A stretch of 58,892 nt of DNA from CAYLJJ01 sp964384025 (GTDB lineage: Bacteria > Myxococcota_A > Bradymonadia > UBA7976 > UBA1532). Location of the stretch: NCBI GenBank assembly GCA_964384025.1, contig CAYLJJ010000030.1, forward strand, positions 1-58,892, written 5' to 3'. The translations under genes were made by a program, and so were the position numbers. The notes below the pieces were generated by a model. It had not been told where the DNA came from, made no database searches, and saw only the letters and a list, made by a program, of their open reading frames with translations. Each line of letters opens with the position of its first letter. Position 1 is the stretch's first letter. Shown here piece by piece: positions 8,278-16,285 of this stretch.

Positions 8278-9711
8278 TTAATATCGGTAGAGATCAGGCT
8301 TATAGGGTCCGTTAATCGGCACGTTGATATATTCAGCCTGCTCTTTGGTCAGCGTGGTAAGGCGAACACCGATCTTCTCTAGATGCAGACGCGCGACCTT
8401 CTCGTCCAGATGCTTGGGCAGAGTGTAGACTTGGCGCTCATAGGTCTCTGGGTGTTCAGCCAGCTCGATCTGAGCGATGGTCTGGTTGGTGAAGCTGTTG
8501 GACATCACAAAGCTGGGGTGTCCAGTGGCACAGCCCAGATTAAGTAGGCGGCCCTCAGCTAAGATCATCACGCTGTGTCCGTCAGGGAAGCGCCACTCGT
8601 CATACTGAGGCTTGATGTTGATATGCTTGATCCCCTCCCAAGCGCTCAAGCCCACCATATCGATCTCGTTGTCAAAATGGCCGATGTTGCCGACGATGGC
8701 TCCATCCTTCATCTGAGACATATGATCTGCGGTGATCACATTAAAATTGCCCGTGGCGGTGATATAAAGATCCGCGACCTCCAGGACCTCTTCTACCGGC
8801 TTGACCTCATAGCCCTCCATCGCTGCTTGAAGCGCACAGATGGGATCGATCTCGGTCACCACTACACGACAGCCCTGACTCTTAAGCGCCTGGGCACAGC
8901 CCTTACCTACATCTCCATAACCACAGACCACAGCCAGCTTGCCCCCCAACATCACATCTGTGGCTCGCATCAGACCATCCGGTAGGGAGTGGCGACAGCC
9001 ATAGAGGTTGTCAAACTTGCTCTTGGTTACTGAGTCGTTGACGTTGATCGCGGGGAAGAGGAGAGTCTGGGCTCGAGCGCGCTCATAGAGACGGTGTACC
9101 CCCGTAGTGGTCTCCTCAGTGACCCCTTTGATCTCAGGCACTACCCCACTCCAATGCTTGGGGTTGTGCTCCTGAAGCTGAACCAAAAGCTTGAGGATCT
9201 CACGCTCCTCCTCGTTAGAGGCAGAGTCTGGGTTGGGACGCTCTCCCCTCTGCTCAAACTCATAACCCAGATGAATCAAGAGGGTAGCGTCCCCTCCATC
9301 ATCGACGATCTGTTGAGGACCAAGGCCCCCACCAAAGTCCAGGGCTTTGGCAGTGCAGGCCCAATACTCTTCCAGGTTCATCCCCTTCCAAGCAAAGACC
9401 GAGGTGCCCTTGGGATCCTCTACGCTCCCTTTGCCGACGACAACAGCCGCCGCCGCGTGGTCCTGGGTTGAGAAGATGTTGCAGGAGGCCCAACGCACCT
9501 CAGCTCCCAGATCCACCAGGGTCTCGATGAGCACAGCGGTCTGAATGGTCATATGCAGAGAGCCAGAGATGCGCAGGCCCTTGAGGGGCTGACGCTCGGC
9601 ATATTCAGCGCGCACCGACATCAGGCCGGGCATCTCGCCCTCAGCCAGACGCATCTCTTTGCGGCCCCACTCAGCTAGGTTGATATCCTTAATCTGAAAC
9701 TCGAAGCTCAT
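8278..9711 (-). CDS. ahcY: S-adenosylhomocysteine hydrolase
   Basis: The enzyme reversibly splits S-adenosylhomocysteine into adenosine and homocysteine, relieving product inhibition of methyltransferases. The start at 9711 (MSFEFQIKDINLAEWG) follows a GAGGAGAG site; the 30-residue upstream extension belongs to the leader. At 477 residues it is the long AHCY form with the usual insertion (KGTSVFAWKGMNLEEYW). Motifs seen are SCNIFSTQDHAAAA, KSKFDNLYGCRHSL, the NAD site VCGYGDVGKGCAQAL and the C-terminal KPDLYRY. It lies just downstream of an ArsR-methyltransferase fusion gene, which fits control by the methionine cycle. The leader holds a 43-bp tandem duplication described separately. Confidence 0.97.
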   Translation of the reverse strand: MSFEFQIKDINLAEWGRKEMRLAEGEMPGLMSVRAEYAERQPLKGLRISGSLHMTIQTAVLIETLVDLGAEVRWASCNIFSTQDHAAAAVVVGKGSVEDPKGTSVFAWKGMNLEEYWACTAKALDFGGGLGPQQIVDDGGDATLLIHLGYEFEQRGERPNPDSASNEEEREILKLLVQLQEHNPKHWSGVVPEIKGVTEETTTGVHRLYERARAQTLLFPAINVNDSVTKSKFDNLYGCRHSLPDGLMRATDVMLGGKLAVVCGYGDVGKGCAQALKSQGCRVVVTEIDPICALQAAMEGYEVKPVEEVLEVADLYITATGNFNVITADHMSQMKDGAIVGNIGHFDNEIDMVGLSAWEGIKHINIKPQYDEWRFPDGHSVMILAEGRLLNLGCATGHPSFVMSNSFTNQTIAQIELAEHPETYERQVYTLPKHLDEKVARLHLEKIGVRLTTLTKEQAEYINVPINGPYKPDLYRY

Positions 9712-9774
9712 GGTCTCTCCTCTTTGTCTAGAGCTCGGCCGAAGCAAGTACTCCGGCGCCTTGAATGTCTGTGT

Positions 9775-9851
9775 TGGCAACGGATGCTTCGCCTTCGTCA
9801 CCTGTTTCTACGCTTACTGGCAACGGATGCTTCGCCTCCATCACCTGCTTC
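9775..9851 (-). repeat. Imperfect 43-bp-period tandem repeat in the ahcY leader
   Basis: Two copies lie at 9775-9808 and 9818-9851; 31 of 34 bases match. On the reverse strand each contains AGGCGAAGCATCCGTTGCCA, whose ends can pair in a short stem (GGCGA with UUGCC, one wobble). The distal copy overlaps the stop codon of the ArsR-methyltransferase gene. It may be a regulatory leader element of ahcY or a copy of a dispersed intergenic repeat. Confidence 0.8.
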
Positions 9852-10797
9852 GGCGGCTTTGCTGCCGAAGCCATGCCGTGGCCAGCATCAACGCGGGGCC
9901 TTTGGCTCGTGGTTCTGGAGGCAGCGCCTGACAACGTGAGCCATCAAAGCCTGCCCCCCTCAACAATCTCTCAATCTCGTCTTGAGCAAAGCCCCGATGT
10001 TTCTGCCCACTCTCTCGGCGCAGCTCCTCCCGATCATGGGGCAGGAGATTGATGATCACCGCGCGGCCTCCAGGTCGAAGAATCCGCCGCATCTCACCAA
10101 GAGCCTGCGCAGGATCTCCCAAGTAGCAGAGGCTCAAAATCAAACTCACCGCCTCACAGCAGGCATCAGGCAGCGGCAGATCGCTCAACTCCCCCTGGAG
10201 GAGTTGGATGTTCTTATAAGCACCTGTGCGATGTTGAGCGCTTCGCAGCATCGCCTCAGAGCGATCAACGCCTATCACCTGTTTGAGTTGAGGTGCCAAA
10301 AGAGAGAGAAGACCCCCTGTACCACAGCCTAGATCCACCAAAGTCCAGTGTGGAGGGAGTAGAGCGCTCAAAGCCACGCTCAGGAAGCTCTGACCATAAA
10401 GCGACTCTCGCATCCCCTCCCAGCCCAGCGCCGCCCTCGCGAAGAAGCTGTTCAAACGACGGCTTCTTAGATGCTCTTCCAGTCGCTGTTGATCCTGGGT
10501 CAACTCCATCCAGTCCTGAAGCTGTTCGCGACTCAGGCGCCAAAGCGCTGCGGCCCCCGCCTCCAACTCATTCAAGCGGTAGAGGTTGGCGGTCCCCTGA
10601 CGGCGACGCTGTAACCAAGCCTGCCCTGAGAGAATCTTGAGGTGGCGGCTCACCGTGGATTGAGGGAGCTGGAGAATCTCACACAGCTCCGCGACCCCCA
10701 ACTCCTCCCGCTCCAAGAGGCTCAGGAGACGAATCCGGGTGCTGTCAGAGAGGCTGCTCATCAGTTGGAGTAGATGTTGGGGAGCGACTGGCTTCAT
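9841..10797 (-). CDS. ArsR-family regulator fused to a SAM-dependent methyltransferase (SahR-like)
   Basis: The 318-residue protein joins an ArsR winged helix-turn-helix (about 8-80; LSDSTRIRLLSLLE, LPQSTVSRHLKILSGQAW) to a class I methyltransferase fold (about 130-300; motif I LVDLGCGTGGLLSLL at 153-167, acidic GVDRSEAM, and LRPGGRAVIIN). No metal-binding Cys motif of classical ArsR proteins is seen. ArsR-type SahR proteins are known to regulate the S-adenosylmethionine cycle, including ahcY, in proteobacteria. The adjacency to ahcY on the same strand supports that role here. The methyltransferase domain may be an S-adenosylhomocysteine or S-adenosylmethionine sensor rather than an enzyme; that is inference. 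Confidence 0.85.
   Translation of the reverse strand: MKPVAPQHLLQLMSSLSDSTRIRLLSLLEREELGVAELCEILQLPQSTVSRHLKILSGQAWLQRRRQGTANLYRLNELEAGAAALWRLSREQLQDWMELTQDQQRLEEHLRSRRLNSFFARAALGWEGMRESLYGQSFLSVALSALLPPHWTLVDLGCGTGGLLSLLAPQLKQVIGVDRSEAMLRSAQHRTGAYKNIQLLQGELSDLPLPDACCEAVSLILSLCYLGDPAQALGEMRRILRPGGRAVIINLLPHDREELRRESGQKHRGFAQDEIERLLRGAGFDGSRCQALPPEPRAKGPALMLATAWLRQQSRRSR
9847..9871 (-). promoter_or_regulatory. Strong hairpin at the gene end before the ahcY leader
   Basis: The 25-nt segment can form an 11-bp stem (eight perfect outer pairs GCTTCGGC/GCCGAAGC, a G-U pair and two G-C pairs) with a 3-base loop. It lies inside the last codons of the ArsR-methyltransferase gene. No U-tract follows, so it is not a classical terminator. 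Its GAAGC/GCUUC arms are also found in the adjacent repeats and near the ahcY start, so alternative pairings are possible. Confidence 0.6.
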
Positions 10798-10831
10798 CCG
10801 ATTGTTTGAATCATTCGCATATTCGGATGAA
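10793..10831 (-). promoter_or_regulatory. Inverted repeat over the ArsR-methyltransferase start, candidate operator
   Basis: A perfect 9-bp inverted repeat TTCATCCGA (10793-10801) / TCGGATGAA (10823-10831) with a 21-bp spacer spans the start codon at 10797. A direct repeat TTGAATCATTC occurs at 10806-10816 and 10839-10849. This arrangement is typical of an autoregulatory operator of a winged-helix regulator; binding is not proven. Confidence 0.5.
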
Positions 10832-10846
10832 AGGATATTGAATCAT

Positions 10847-13800
10847 TCAGTCCAGTTCAAGAGGAAACTCGCGCAGCTCTTCAATCGCCTCAAAGCTGAT
10901 CCCTTCGGCGTTCACCTGGAGGCTCCCCACCGCCCAGTAAGCGCTGCCCTCTGCTAAAGTTTGTGTACCCTCATAGGCCAACGCACCATCAACATAGACC
11001 CCCACCTGCGCCTCACAGGGCAGCGGCGAGGACTCTTCTGTAGCGTCGTAGTAGTGGACTTGGAGGAGGTAGGCTCCCTCGGCGGGGCTGATGTAGTCGA
11101 TAAACTCCGGCCCCAGACCGTCGGTGTCATCCAACTCCAAGCGGGGATCACCTCGCTCTCCATCCCAATCGGGGGTTCGATTGTCCCAGTGAAGATCATC
11201 CTCAGACCCCCAGCTGCCTCCGACCCGCGTTAGATGCAGGTCCATATCAGTGGCGTCTAGGGCCCAACGCAGGGCCAAGTGAATCTGAGGGAGCCGTGCA
11301 CCTCCAGGTGTAGGCAAGCCCAAGGGAGTCTCTGTGCTGGGATGAAAATCTGCGGCGTTGTCATCAGTGTCGCTGAGAACCTCATCCCGGCTCAAGCTGG
11401 CCTCGCTGACATCGGGCGCAGGGTTTCCCTCTCCTGCTGGGTGCTGCTCTAGACTGAACTCTCCATAGGCTAAGGCGTCGATGGCCACCCCGTTCCACTC
11501 CAACACCAAGCTGTCTGGCCCATTTTGGAGATCGGCTGCCCCATTCAGCAGATCCGCGATATCTCTCAGGGTGCCCTCCGCTTCATCTGAGGCGATCAGG
11601 AAGGCACCGTTATAGGGGATCCGCTGGCCCAGCAGCTCAATGCGGCCAGAGTCTCTACCGTTAGAGCCGTTGACCGCTCTTAGAACCATCCCATTAAGCC
11701 AAGCCCCTGGAGGGCCTGAGAGCTCGATAAACTCCGAGGGACCATCTGCGCCTGGGCCATCATAGAGGATCTCAGAGATCAACACTTCAGGGGCTGGGCA
11801 GCCCTCGTCAAAGAGACCATCACAGTCATTGTCCTGGCCATCACAATGCTCAGCTCCCTCTTCTTGGATATAGAGAGGGCCATACTCCGCCGCTCCGCAG
11901 GGGAGGAAACCTCCCAGCCCACAGCCCTGAGTGGCCCCCTCGCAGACACCCATCTGATGAGCACAGAGGGCTCCGCTCAGCTCCTCATCCACAGCACCGT
12001 CACAGTCATTGTCCAGACCATCACAGCGCTCCTCCTCTGGAGCGATCGCGTCTTCACACTCCGCAAAATGTCCATCGACACAGCTCAAGCGCCCTGTCCG
12101 GCACTCTCCTACAGCGCTGCCACAGAGAGGGCGCTCTCCATCGGGCTGGCACTCACAACCCTCATCGATCAGCTCATCGCAGTCGTTGTCCAGGCCATCA
12201 CAGTGGCTCTCTCCCTCATCCAAGACCCACTGAAAACCATACTCCTCAGCTTCACAGTGATCGTTCCAGCCTCTCTCGCCGCCACAGCTCTGTAGGGCTC
12301 CAGCGCAAACCCCCTGTTGGAGCGCACAGCTTGGAGCGCTGAGATCTTCATCGCGTTCTCCATCACAGTCATTGTCCAGGCCATCGCAGATCTCAAGCCC
12401 AGGGACCTGCTCTCCTTCACAGAGGGACCAAGCGCCCTCAACACAGGTCTGCGTCCCCCGCGTACAGAGACCCTCATCGCTGCCACAGCGCTGTATCGCT
12501 CCAGGACTACACTCACAGCCCTCATCCACCTCTCCATCGCAGTCATTGTCTAAACCATCACACTCTCCTGCACCCTCATCTGCTCGATATCGGGGGCCAT
12601 ACTCCTCGACCCCACAGCTCTGGAACTCTCCCCCAACGCAGCGTTTGGACGTGTTAGCGCAGATCCCCTGTTGTCGCTCGCAGAGGGGACCCTCTAGAGA
12701 TTCATCGCTTTCACCATCGCAATCATTGTCCAAGCCATCACAGCGCTCAACGGTAGGGGCGATCCCGCTGCACTCTCTCCAGAGACCCTGCTCACAAGGC
12801 TGCTCTCCCTGAGTACAGGTGCCGATTTGAGAACCACAGGGCTGCTGCTCCCCCTCCTCGCACTCGCAGGCTTCATCCACCAAGCCATCACAGTCATTGT
12901 CTAGGTTGTCGCAGTGTTCGGCGCTCTCCTCTGGGACATAGAAAGGGCTGCGTTTGGAGTAGCTGGCAGTGGTGCAGGGCTCCCAGCCCTCCTCTCCACA
13001 ATTCTGCACCGCCCCCGCACAGACCCCCAGGCGCAAAGGACAGGGGGGCGCTGCCATTCCCTCGTCGGTCTCCCCATCACAATCATTGTCCAGTTGATCA
13101 CAGATCTCCTCTCGAGGTGGGATCTCTCCTCGACACTCTCCCCAGCTCCCCTCGTTACAGCTCTGCCGACCCGAGCGGCAGATCCCCTGGTTCCGACCAC
13201 ACTCCTGCTCATCTCCGCTGTGGCAATCACAACGCTCATCGATCAAACCATCGCAGTCGTTGTCCACTCCATCGCAGTGTTCATTCTCCTCCTCGACCCA
13301 ACGCTCGCCATATTCATAGGCTCCACACTCACTCCAACCTCCCGCCCCTGTGCAGCGCTTGAGCGCGCCGATACAGACACCAAGGTTAAGAGCACAATTG
13401 GGCTTGAGCAGATCTTCATCCTTTGTTCCATCACAGTCATTGTCCTCCCCATCACAGCGTTCTACCTGCGGCTGGATGCCCCCTTCACAACCTCCCCAAA
13501 ATCCTCCCTCTAGGCAGGATTGAGTGCCCGCCTCACAGAGACCCTCTGTCTCTCCGCAAAGCTGTGTCTCCCCTGGCGTGCAGGGGCAGCCTTCATCAAG
13601 GAAACCATCACAATCATTGTCTTGACCGTCACAGGATTGCTCACTCTGTTCGTAAGCAGACCCATAATCTTCTGATCGACAGGCGGCCCAGACCTCACCA
13701 CGGCAGGGGCGCAGTGTCCCCGCGCAGATCCCCTGTTGCAGATCACAGGCTGGGCCGAACAGATTCTCATCTATCTCTCCATCGCAATCGTTATCCAGGC

Positions 13801-14002
13801 CGTCACAGAACTCCTCTGCCCCTGGGTAGATATCAGGTCGGCTGTCATCACAGTCTCCAGGACAGCTTGAACCTACGCTGTGGCCATCTCCATCCAGATC
13901 TTCACAGGGCTGCGCCAGATCAGGCGCGGCGTCCAGACGAGGTGAAAACTCCGCCGACTCTGTGCAGGCCAACAGCAAGATCAAGGGCGTCAATCTCCGC
14001 AT
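10847..14002 (-). CDS. MopE-like DNDCDG-repeat lipoprotein with lamin-tail-like and C-terminal beta domains
   Basis: The 1051-residue protein has a lipobox (LILLLAC, Cys13). A DGDG...GDCDD segment follows, then twelve units of the form CDGxDNDCDGxxDE spaced along residues of about 60-735, alternating with Cys-rich EGF-like blocks. This is the pattern of MopE-type calcium- or copper-binding surface proteins of many Myxococcota. About residue 737 onward resembles a lamin-tail domain (VLISEILYDG...EFIELSGPPGAWL). The last 150 residues form a separate beta-rich domain (DMDLHLTRVGG, YLLQVHYYDATEESS) like the DUF2135/YfaP type. Start 14002 follows a GGAGAG site. Its role is unknown; it could bind metal, shape the surface or act in adhesion. 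Confidence 0.85.
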   Translation of the reverse strand: MRRLTPLILLLACTESAEFSPRLDAAPDLAQPCEDLDGDGHSVGSSCPGDCDDSRPDIYPGAEEFCDGLDNDCDGEIDENLFGPACDLQQGICAGTLRPCRGEVWAACRSEDYGSAYEQSEQSCDGQDNDCDGFLDEGCPCTPGETQLCGETEGLCEAGTQSCLEGGFWGGCEGGIQPQVERCDGEDNDCDGTKDEDLLKPNCALNLGVCIGALKRCTGAGGWSECGAYEYGERWVEEENEHCDGVDNDCDGLIDERCDCHSGDEQECGRNQGICRSGRQSCNEGSWGECRGEIPPREEICDQLDNDCDGETDEGMAAPPCPLRLGVCAGAVQNCGEEGWEPCTTASYSKRSPFYVPEESAEHCDNLDNDCDGLVDEACECEEGEQQPCGSQIGTCTQGEQPCEQGLWRECSGIAPTVERCDGLDNDCDGESDESLEGPLCERQQGICANTSKRCVGGEFQSCGVEEYGPRYRADEGAGECDGLDNDCDGEVDEGCECSPGAIQRCGSDEGLCTRGTQTCVEGAWSLCEGEQVPGLEICDGLDNDCDGERDEDLSAPSCALQQGVCAGALQSCGGERGWNDHCEAEEYGFQWVLDEGESHCDGLDNDCDELIDEGCECQPDGERPLCGSAVGECRTGRLSCVDGHFAECEDAIAPEEERCDGLDNDCDGAVDEELSGALCAHQMGVCEGATQGCGLGGFLPCGAAEYGPLYIQEEGAEHCDGQDNDCDGLFDEGCPAPEVLISEILYDGPGADGPSEFIELSGPPGAWLNGMVLRAVNGSNGRDSGRIELLGQRIPYNGAFLIASDEAEGTLRDIADLLNGAADLQNGPDSLVLEWNGVAIDALAYGEFSLEQHPAGEGNPAPDVSEASLSRDEVLSDTDDNAADFHPSTETPLGLPTPGGARLPQIHLALRWALDATDMDLHLTRVGGSWGSEDDLHWDNRTPDWDGERGDPRLELDDTDGLGPEFIDYISPAEGAYLLQVHYYDATEESSPLPCEAQVGVYVDGALAYEGTQTLAEGSAYWAVGSLQVNAEGISFEAIEELREFPLELD

Positions 14003-14089
14003 CTCTCCTCCAAGGCTGGATCCTCTCTGCTCCCTGAGTTACCTCAATGAAGGCGACGGATCGAGACGCTTTGCTCCAGGGAGATCAAG

Positions 14090-14499
14090 ATGTTCAAATA
14101 CAGCCTGCTATCTTTGCTCCTGTTGAGCTGCGCTCGATCGGGGAATCCAGAAGATGTCGCTTACGGCTCAACGGAGATGATGGTCAATCTGATTGCGCTG
14201 CTCTAAGCCGCTTTGAGCTGATTGGTTGTGGCGAGACCCCCCCTGAGTAGCTTTTGCTGGGGGCGGGCTATGCGGGTATCGCCGCCCAGCCTAATTATGA
14301 ACTCTGTGAAGAACGGGATGGCTTCTGCGCTGGGGTCTTTACCAATGGAGCAGACTGCGTGGAGTTCTGTAGGGCAGCAGGGATGCACTGTCTGGCCCGC
14401 TTTAGTGGAGAACCAGGCTGCTCTAAGGAGCCTCAGAATGTTCTAGAATGTAAGGACCAGAATGGTCAAAACTCTGATTGATGTGAGTGTGGTCTCTGA
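14090..14499 (+). pseudogene. Degraded secreted lipoprotein with a Cys-rich 'SDWCxC' domain
   Basis: A good start (ATG 14090, AGGGAG upstream) gives MFKYSLLSLLLLSCARSGN, a lipoprotein signal, but the frame stops at 14204-14206. Another frame then reads on as GQSDCAALSRFELIGCGE, meets TAG (14248-14250), and continues as a conserved-looking Cys domain (CEERDGFCAGVF, DCVEFCRAAGMHCLARF, GEPGCSKEP, ECKDQNGQNSD). A TGA (14479-14481) then interrupts an expected Trp before CECGL and the final TGA. I remember the 'GCxxEP...C..NGHxSDWCxC' pattern from secreted proteins of Myxococcota. One frameshift and two in-frame stops point to a decayed gene. Sequencing error is unlikely to explain all three. Confidence 0.7.
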
Positions 14500-14540
14500 G
14501 TTCTCTCTGAATCTGTTTGTCCTCAAAACCCCAAATGGAC

Positions 14541-15191
14541 CTAACTCATGGGGTTCCAGGTCACATCCCGAAGAAAATTGCCCTTCAAATACTCTCGTTC
14601 GATCATCTCAGCCATCTCTGAGACATCTCGATACTCCTCCCAATTGACGCGGATCACCGGCACGGTGCGGGAGATCTCTTGGATAAACTCCTGATAAGCC
14701 TTATGCAGACCGCGCAGATACTCCAGAGAGATCCCTGTCTCTACATCTCGGGCTCGCTGCTTGATGCGTTCCATGGAGGACTCAGGGCTGAGATCCAGAA
14801 AGATGATCACGTTGGGGCGGCACATGAAGTTGCTCATATGCTTAAAGAGCTGGAGATAGGTGCGATAGTCTCGCTCCTCCATCAACCCCTGATCCACTAG
14901 GGTCTTGGCAAAGACCGCGTCCTCATAGATCGTACGATCTTGGACTCCCCCCCCTCCCCTCCAGATGATCTCCTGATGCTGTTGGAAGCGGCGGTTGAGC
15001 AGGTAGATCTGAGTCTGGAAGGCATAGCGCTTGATATCCTGATAGAAATCCGCCAAGTACTCATTATCTTGGACCGGCTCATAGTAGATGGGGAGCTGTA
15101 GATGCTCTCCAAGGGCTGTAGCCAAAGTGGTCTTTCCCGCCCCGATGAGGCCCGCGATGCCGATGAACAGATCTTGAAGTCCACCACTCAT
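14541..15191 (-). CDS. Deoxynucleoside kinase (dAdo/dGuo kinase family)
   Basis: The enzyme phosphorylates deoxynucleosides in nucleotide salvage. The 216-residue protein shows the P-loop GLIGAGKT (14-21), the substrate Glu in YEPVQDN (Glu38), the DRT/DRS-type motif QDRTIYED (84-91) and the LID Arg region ERIKQRARDVE. The length is normal for the bacterial dNK family. It is transcribed away from ribF, with about 140 bp between the two starts. Which base it prefers cannot be read from the sequence. Confidence 0.9.
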   Translation of the reverse strand: MSGGLQDLFIGIAGLIGAGKTTLATALGEHLQLPIYYEPVQDNEYLADFYQDIKRYAFQTQIYLLNRRFQQHQEIIWRGGGGVQDRTIYEDAVFAKTLVDQGLMEERDYRTYLQLFKHMSNFMCRPNVIIFLDLSPESSMERIKQRARDVETGISLEYLRGLHKAYQEFIQEISRTVPVIRVNWEEYRDVSEMAEMIEREYLKGNFLRDVTWNPMS

Positions 15192-15297
15192 CTCTCTACT
15201 CCCTTTCTTTCAAAGCGGCCTTTTTGCCAGCCCCTCTCTTGGAAAGCAAAACTTTTCGAGACAGGCTTTCTGGTAGCCTTGATACTCTAAGGAGTTG

Positions 15298-15325
15298 TTG
15301 ACAGCGCTCGGAACATCCCCAAAAT
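15298..15325 (+). promoter_or_regulatory. Possible sigma-70 promoter for ribF
   Basis: A perfect TTGACA (15298-15303) is followed after 16 bp by CAAAAT (15320-15325). Transcription would then begin near 15332, only a few bases before ATG 15335, which argues that ribF starts at ATG 15359 instead. The -10 match is four of six. Confidence 0.4.
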
Positions 15326-15334
15326 CGCGAAAAG

Positions 15335-16285
15335 ATGAGAGGCCCTAACGAGTCACTGATGCGCAGCTTCTCCAGCCTAGAAGAGGTCGAGGTCTCCAAG
15401 ATGACTGCGCTCACTGTGGGAAACTTTGATGGCCTGCACCGGGGGCATCAAGCGCTGCTCAACGCTACTCTAAACGCAGGTCTTTCTCCGGCGCTGCTCA
15501 CCTTTGAACCCCATCCCAGCCAGCTCTTTGAGCCCTCCCGCCCATTTCAACGCCTCTATCGTCTCGAAGACAAGCGCAAGCTCTTGGCCCAAGCGGGGAT
15601 CTCTCTTTTGGTGGAGCAGCGCTTTGACGCTCGCTTTGCGGCCCTCTCTCCTACAGCCTTCCTGGAGCAGCTCCGTAGGCGCCTGAGACCCAAGCTCCTC
15701 GTCGTTGGCCATGACTTTCGCTATGGAGCTCAGCGGGCTGGGAGCTGGGCTCAGCTTCAGGAAGCGGGCCTCAAGACTCAACAGATCCCCGCGTTGAAAG
15801 ATAGGAGAGGAGAGGTGATCTCCAGCAGCCTGATCCGCGCACAGCTCCGCCGAGGTGAAGTGGAGGAGGCTTGGGAGAACTTGGGGCGTCCCTACCATCT
15901 CAGAGCTGAGGTGCAGACAGGGGCAAGGCGAGGACGTCTGCTGGGCTTCCCCACCGCCAACCTCTCTCCGACGAGAGCCCTCCTCCCCCAAGCTGGAGTC
16001 TATGGAGCTTGGTTGGATTGGGGAGAGGGACCTCAAGCAGCGGTGGTCAACTTGGGACACCACCCCACTTTTGGCGCGCTCAAAGAGCCCCTGATTGAGG
16101 CTCATGTAATCCATCTTCGAGACCTCCGACTCTATGGTCTCTCCTGTAGCCTCTCCTTCGCTTTTCGTCTGCGTGAGGAGCGGCGCTTCTCCAGCTTGGA
16201 GAGTTTAAAAGCGCGCATTCAGGCTGATCGAGATGAGGCTGCCTGGAAGCTCGCTCAGCTTGAGACCCCAGAGTCTTGGTTATGA
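15335..16285 (+). CDS. ribF: Bifunctional riboflavin kinase / FAD synthetase
   Basis: The enzyme turns riboflavin into FMN and then FAD. The N-terminal nucleotidyltransferase domain shows TVGNFDGLHRGHQ and LLVVGHDFRYGAQR. The C-terminal flavokinase domain shows GRRGRLLGFPTANL-like residues, the GVYGAWL strand and VVNLGHHPTFG. ATG 15335 gives 316 residues; ATG 15359 (MRSFSSLEEVE) gives 308 and fits the family start and the likely promoter better. It is the first gene of a pair: its stop overlaps the aroE start (ATGA), so both are probably cotranscribed. Confidence 0.94.
   Translation: MRGPNESLMRSFSSLEEVEVSKMTALTVGNFDGLHRGHQALLNATLNAGLSPALLTFEPHPSQLFEPSRPFQRLYRLEDKRKLLAQAGISLLVEQRFDARFAALSPTAFLEQLRRRLRPKLLVVGHDFRYGAQRAGSWAQLQEAGLKTQQIPALKDRRGEVISSSLIRAQLRRGEVEEAWENLGRPYHLRAEVQTGARRGRLLGFPTANLSPTRALLPQAGVYGAWLDWGEGPQAAVVNLGHHPTFGALKEPLIEAHVIHLRDLRLYGLSCSLSFAFRLREERRFSSLESLKARIQADRDEAAWKLAQLETPESWL

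Noticed and set aside
9712..9840. Known SAH riboswitch before ahcY
   Set aside because: The leader does not contain the conserved core I know for that riboswitch, so I report only an unclassified repeat/hairpin element.
11800..13800. CRISPR-like spacing of short DNA repeats
   Set aside because: The repeats are in-frame codons for DNDCDG units about 70-90 residues apart, not short identical repeats with spacers.
11846..14037. Several long plus-strand frames opposite the MopE lipoprotein
   Set aside because: They are shadows of the regular DNDCDG repeat DNA, have low-complexity Ser/Pro/Leu/His translations and no good start sites.
14476..14499. TGA recoding (selenocysteine or Trp) at the SD-TGA-C site
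   Set aside because: The same gene has a frameshift and a TAG, and TGA ends many other genes here, so decay is simpler.
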